This document shows, piece by piece, positions 61,563 through 64,000 of a stretch of DNA of 64,000 bases (positions are counted from its first letter, which is position 1; every line of letters starts with the position of its first letter). This DNA is from Sphingomonas sp. (GTDB lineage Bacteria > Pseudomonadota > Alphaproteobacteria > Sphingomonadales > Sphingomonadaceae). Location: assembly GCF_029239295.1 (NCBI RefSeq), contig NZ_JAQZBC010000003.1, positions 124,001-188,000 of the forward strand. Reading direction: 5' to 3'. The notes beneath the pieces are model-generated. The model ran no database searches and had not been told where the DNA came from. It was given only the letters and a program-made list of their open reading frames with translations. The position numbers were made by a program, and so were the translations under genes.

Positions 61563-62567
61563 ATGACCGATATTCCGAACACGCTTCCCGACAGCCGCGA
61601 AACGACGATCCTTGATGCGCCCGACAAGATGGTCAGCGTGCGCGAAATGTTCGGGATCGACAGTGACATGCAATGCCCCGCATTCAGCGAGGCGGACGAA
61701 CGGGTGCCCGATCTGGACCCGGCCTATGTGTTCGATCCGGACACCACGTTGGCGGTGCTGGCGGGTTTTGCCCACAACCGCCGTGTGATGGTGCAGGGCT
61801 ATCACGGTACCGGCAAGTCGACGCATATCGAGCAGGTGGCGGCGCGGCTGAAGTGGCCGTGCATCCGCATCAATCTCGACGCGCACATCAGCCGTATCGA
61901 CCTGATCGGTCGCGACGCCATCGTGTTGAAGGATGGCCAGCAGATCACCGAATTCCGCGAAGGCTTGCTGCCCTGGGCGCTGCAGACCCCGACCGCGCTG
62001 GTCTTCGACGAATATGACGCTGGCCGTCCGGACGTGATGTTCGTGATCCAGCGCGTGCTGGAAACCGAGGGCAAGCTGACGCTGCTCGACCAGAACCGCG
62101 TGATCCGCCCGAACCCCTATTTCCGTCTGTTCGCCACGGCGAACACGGTCGGCCTCGGCGACACGAGCGGGCTGTATCACGGCACGCAGCAGATCAACCA
62201 GGGTCAGATGGACCGCTGGAACATCGTCGTCACGCTGAACTATCTGCCGGCCGCAACTGAGGCCAACATCGTGCTCGCCAAGTCGGGCGAATATGACAAG
62301 CCTGATGGCCGCAAGCAGGTGGAGGACATGATCCGCGTCGCCGACCTGACCCGCAAGGGCTTCGTCAACGGGGATATTTCCACGGTGATGAGCCCGCGTA
62401 CGGTGATCACCTGGGCGCAGAATACGCTGATCTTCAAGGATGTCGGCTTCGCGTTCCGCCTCTCGTTCCTGAACAAGTGCGACGAGGCGGAACGGCCGCT
62501 GGTCGCCGAATACTACCAGCGCGTGTTCGGCAAGGACCTGCCGGAAAGCGTGGTGGGCAAGGCTTGA
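61563..62567 (+). CDS. cobS: Cobaltochelatase subunit CobS
   Basis: A 334-residue AAA+ subunit of the aerobic-pathway cobaltochelatase, which with CobT and CobN inserts cobalt into hydrogenobyrinate a,c-diamide. It has [20 protein letters not shown] near the start, Walker [21 protein letters not shown], Walker [17 protein letters not shown] and the arginine-finger region. It is followed 160 bases later by cobT on the same strand. Confidence 0.96.
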   Translation: MTDIPNTLPDSRETTILDAPDKMVSVREMFGIDSDMQCPAFSEADERVPDLDPAYVFDPDTTLAVLAGFAHNRRVMVQGYHGTGKSTHIEQVAARLKWPCIRINLDAHISRIDLIGRDAIVLKDGQQITEFREGLLPWALQTPTALVFDEYDAGRPDVMFVIQRVLETEGKLTLLDQNRVIRPNPYFRLFATANTVGLGDTSGLYHGTQQINQGQMDRWNIVVTLNYLPAATEANIVLAKSGEYDKPDGRKQVEDMIRVADLTRKGFVNGDISTVMSPRTVITWAQNTLIFKDVGFAFRLSFLNKCDEAERPLVAEYYQRVFGKDLPESVVGKA

Positions 62568-62727
62568 TGCCGCGGGAGGCCTGACCCACCTTGTTGACCG
62601 GGATGGCACGGCTGGCGACACCTGCCCTCACGATCCGCGCGGTGTGCGGCCCTGATCGGGCTGCCCGCCGCGCCGGGTTCTCCCATGTACTTCGCGACGC
62701 CGCCATGGCGTGCAGGGATCACAGCTG

Positions 62728-64000
62728 ATGGCCACCGAAACCCCGCTTGATCGGTTCAAGAACGTGCTCGGCGGCGCCTCGCGCGCGCTGTCGGAGGAGC
62801 AGGAGCTTGAACTCGCCTTCACCGCTGACGCCCCCGCGCAGTCGGGCAAGCATCTGAAGGTGCCGATGCCGGCGCGTAGCCTGCCGGCCGATCAGGTGGC
62901 CGAAGCACGCGGCTTTGCGGACGGTTTTGCGCTGCGGCTGAAGCACCATGATCCGGCGATGCACGCGCGCGGCGCGCCGCCCGAGGCGGTGGCGCGCGCT
63001 GTCTTCGATGCCGTCGAAGGGGCGCGGGTCGAGGCGCTTGGCAGTCGCGGCTATGCCGGGATCACCAACAATCTGGCGCAGGCGCTCGATGTTCGCCTGC
63101 GCGCCGACCCAATCACCCGCGCCCGCACCCGTGATGAAGTGCCGCTGTCGACGGCGCTGGGGCTGTTGGTGCGCGAGGCGCTGACCGGGCAGCAGGCGCC
63201 CGCCAGCGCGGCCCCGGGCCTCGCCTTGGTTCGCGACTGGATCAACGAACGGGCCGATCTCAGCGGCATGGCGCTGGCGCTCGATGATCAGCGTGCCTTT
63301 CAAAGCCTGGCGATGAAGCTGCTCGAGGATCTGGAGCTGGTCGAAGGAGACCAGGCACCGGAGGACTCGGACGACGGCGGCAGCGAGGATGAGGGCACCG
63401 ACAGCGAACAGCAGGACGAAGGGGAAGAAGGCGAGAGCCAGGACGGCGAAGGGCAGGCCGAGTCCGAGCAGCGCGGCGAACAGCGCGAGTCCGACGATAC
63501 AGAGGGGGAGGGGCAGGAACAGGGCGAGGACAATCTCGACGATCTCGACGGTGATCCCAGCGACGATGGGGAGGAGGGCATGCAGCCCGTCCGCCCGAAT
63601 CGACCGACGACCGATTGGTCGCCTGACTTCGACTATAAGGTGTGGACCACCCAGTTCGACGAGGTAATCGCCGCTACCGAATTGTGCGACACTGACGAAC
63701 TTGCGCGGCTGCGTGGTTATCTCGACCAGCAGCTTGTGCCGCTGCAGGCGGTGGTGTCGCGGCTGGCGAACCGGCTCCAGCGGCGGCTGATGGCGCAGCA
63801 GAACCGGTCATGGGATTTCGACCAGGAAGAAGGGTTGCTCGACGCCGCGCGGCTCGCCCGCGTTGTCATCAATCCCATGCAGTCGCTGTCGTACAAGGTG
63901 GAGAAGGACACAGAGTTCAAGGACACGGTGGTTACCCTCCTGATCGACAATTCCGGGTCGATGCGCGGCCGCCCGATTTCGATCGCGGCGATCAGCGCGG
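62728..64000 (+). CDS. cobT: Cobaltochelatase subunit CobT (3'-truncated by window end)
   Basis: The first 424 codons of CobT. The N-terminal domain ([40 protein letters not shown]) is followed by an Asp/Glu/Gly/Gln-rich acidic linker (about residues 210-290) and a von Willebrand A/MIDAS motif at [19 protein letters not shown] close to the window end. CobS and CobT form the chelatase's AAA+ complex. The gene is the last one in the window and is cut off by it; only the N-terminal two thirds are seen. Confidence 0.95.
   Translation, partial: MATETPLDRFKNVLGGASRALSEEQELELAFTADAPAQSGKHLKVPMPARSLPADQVAEARGFADGFALRLKHHDPAMHARGAPPEAVARAVFDAVEGARVEALGSRGYAGITNNLAQALDVRLRADPITRARTRDEVPLSTALGLLVREALTGQQAPASAAPGLALVRDWINERADLSGMALALDDQRAFQSLAMKLLEDLELVEGDQAPEDSDDGGSEDEGTDSEQQDEGEEGESQDGEGQAESEQRGEQRESDDTEGEGQEQGEDNLDDLDGDPSDDGEEGMQPVRPNRPTTDWSPDFDYKVWTTQFDEVIAATELCDTDELARLRGYLDQQLVPLQAVVSRLANRLQRRLMAQQNRSWDFDQEEGLLDAARLARVVINPMQSLSYKVEKDTEFKDTVVTLLIDNSGSMRGRPISIAAISA

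Overview
The window looks like ordinary chromosome of a sphingomonad (Alphaproteobacteria; Sphingomonas or a close relative). Base composition is GC-rich with strong third-position G/C. An ALAS-type hemA, a cobS-cobT cobaltochelatase pair, a large Ala/Gln-rich TonB-dependent receptor and runs of ATGA/GTGA-coupled genes all fit that group. I see no insertion sequence, integrase, phage gene, CRISPR array or composition break, so most of it reads as core and near-core genome. The species call is inference from gene content and protein character.

Layout. 0-1.4 kb: 3' part of a biotin-dependent acyl-CoA carboxylase alpha subunit. 1.5-6.4 kb: NodT-type outer-membrane factor plus MacA adaptor and a split MacB (ATPase and permease). 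6.5-9.2 kb: glnD. 9.4-12.1 kb: TonB-dependent receptor on the minus strand. 12.4-14.7 kb: infC and a Tat-exported PhoD-type phosphatase. 14.7-21 kb: a small glycan locus with a GT-C-like membrane protein, three GT-B-type glycosyltransferases, a DUF2141 exported protein and an unrecognised multispanning membrane protein. 21-25.3 kb: minus-strand operon pyrE-pdxJ-acpS-lepB-(AI-2E transporter)-maiA. 25.5-28.4 kb: coxB-coxA ended by a very strong terminator. 28.7-30.7 kb: infA, maf, RNase E/G-like gene, frameshifted yacG and tRNA-Phe. 30.9-43.2 kb: hbd, hemA, murI, plsY-dprA, Crp/Fnr regulator, murA, Baeyer-Villiger-type monooxygenase, glycine-zipper lipoprotein, maeB and ogt. 43.4-48.5 kb: mutS, hslU and an acyl-CoA dehydrogenase small-subunit-like gene. 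48.6-53.3 kb: marR with a complete Emr-type tripartite pump. 53.4-56.6 kb: M16 protease coupled to a 100-residue unknown. 56.6-61.5 kb: a coupled run of VOC, GST, DUF1428, DUF4287 and DHFR-like genes divergent from an HxlR regulator. 61.6-64 kb: cobS and the 5' part of cobT.

How they work together. Two separate export machines (MacAB-NodT and MarR-controlled EmrAB-NodT) handle toxic or self-made compounds. The glycan locus probably elaborates a cell-surface saccharide. The HxlR-linked run looks like an accessory stress or xenobiotic-handling operon. The remainder is housekeeping: translation initiation, haem and B6 synthesis, respiration, peptidoglycan and phospholipid precursors, and mismatch repair.

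The features most worth a second look are non-AUG starts on infC (apparently AUA), infA (UUG) and plsY (apparently CUG); two genes (yacG and a DUF4287 gene) each broken by a one-base contraction in a homopolymer; a tandem DUF1428 fusion; and the under-described glycan and HxlR loci. I did not find a clear new defence or mobile system.
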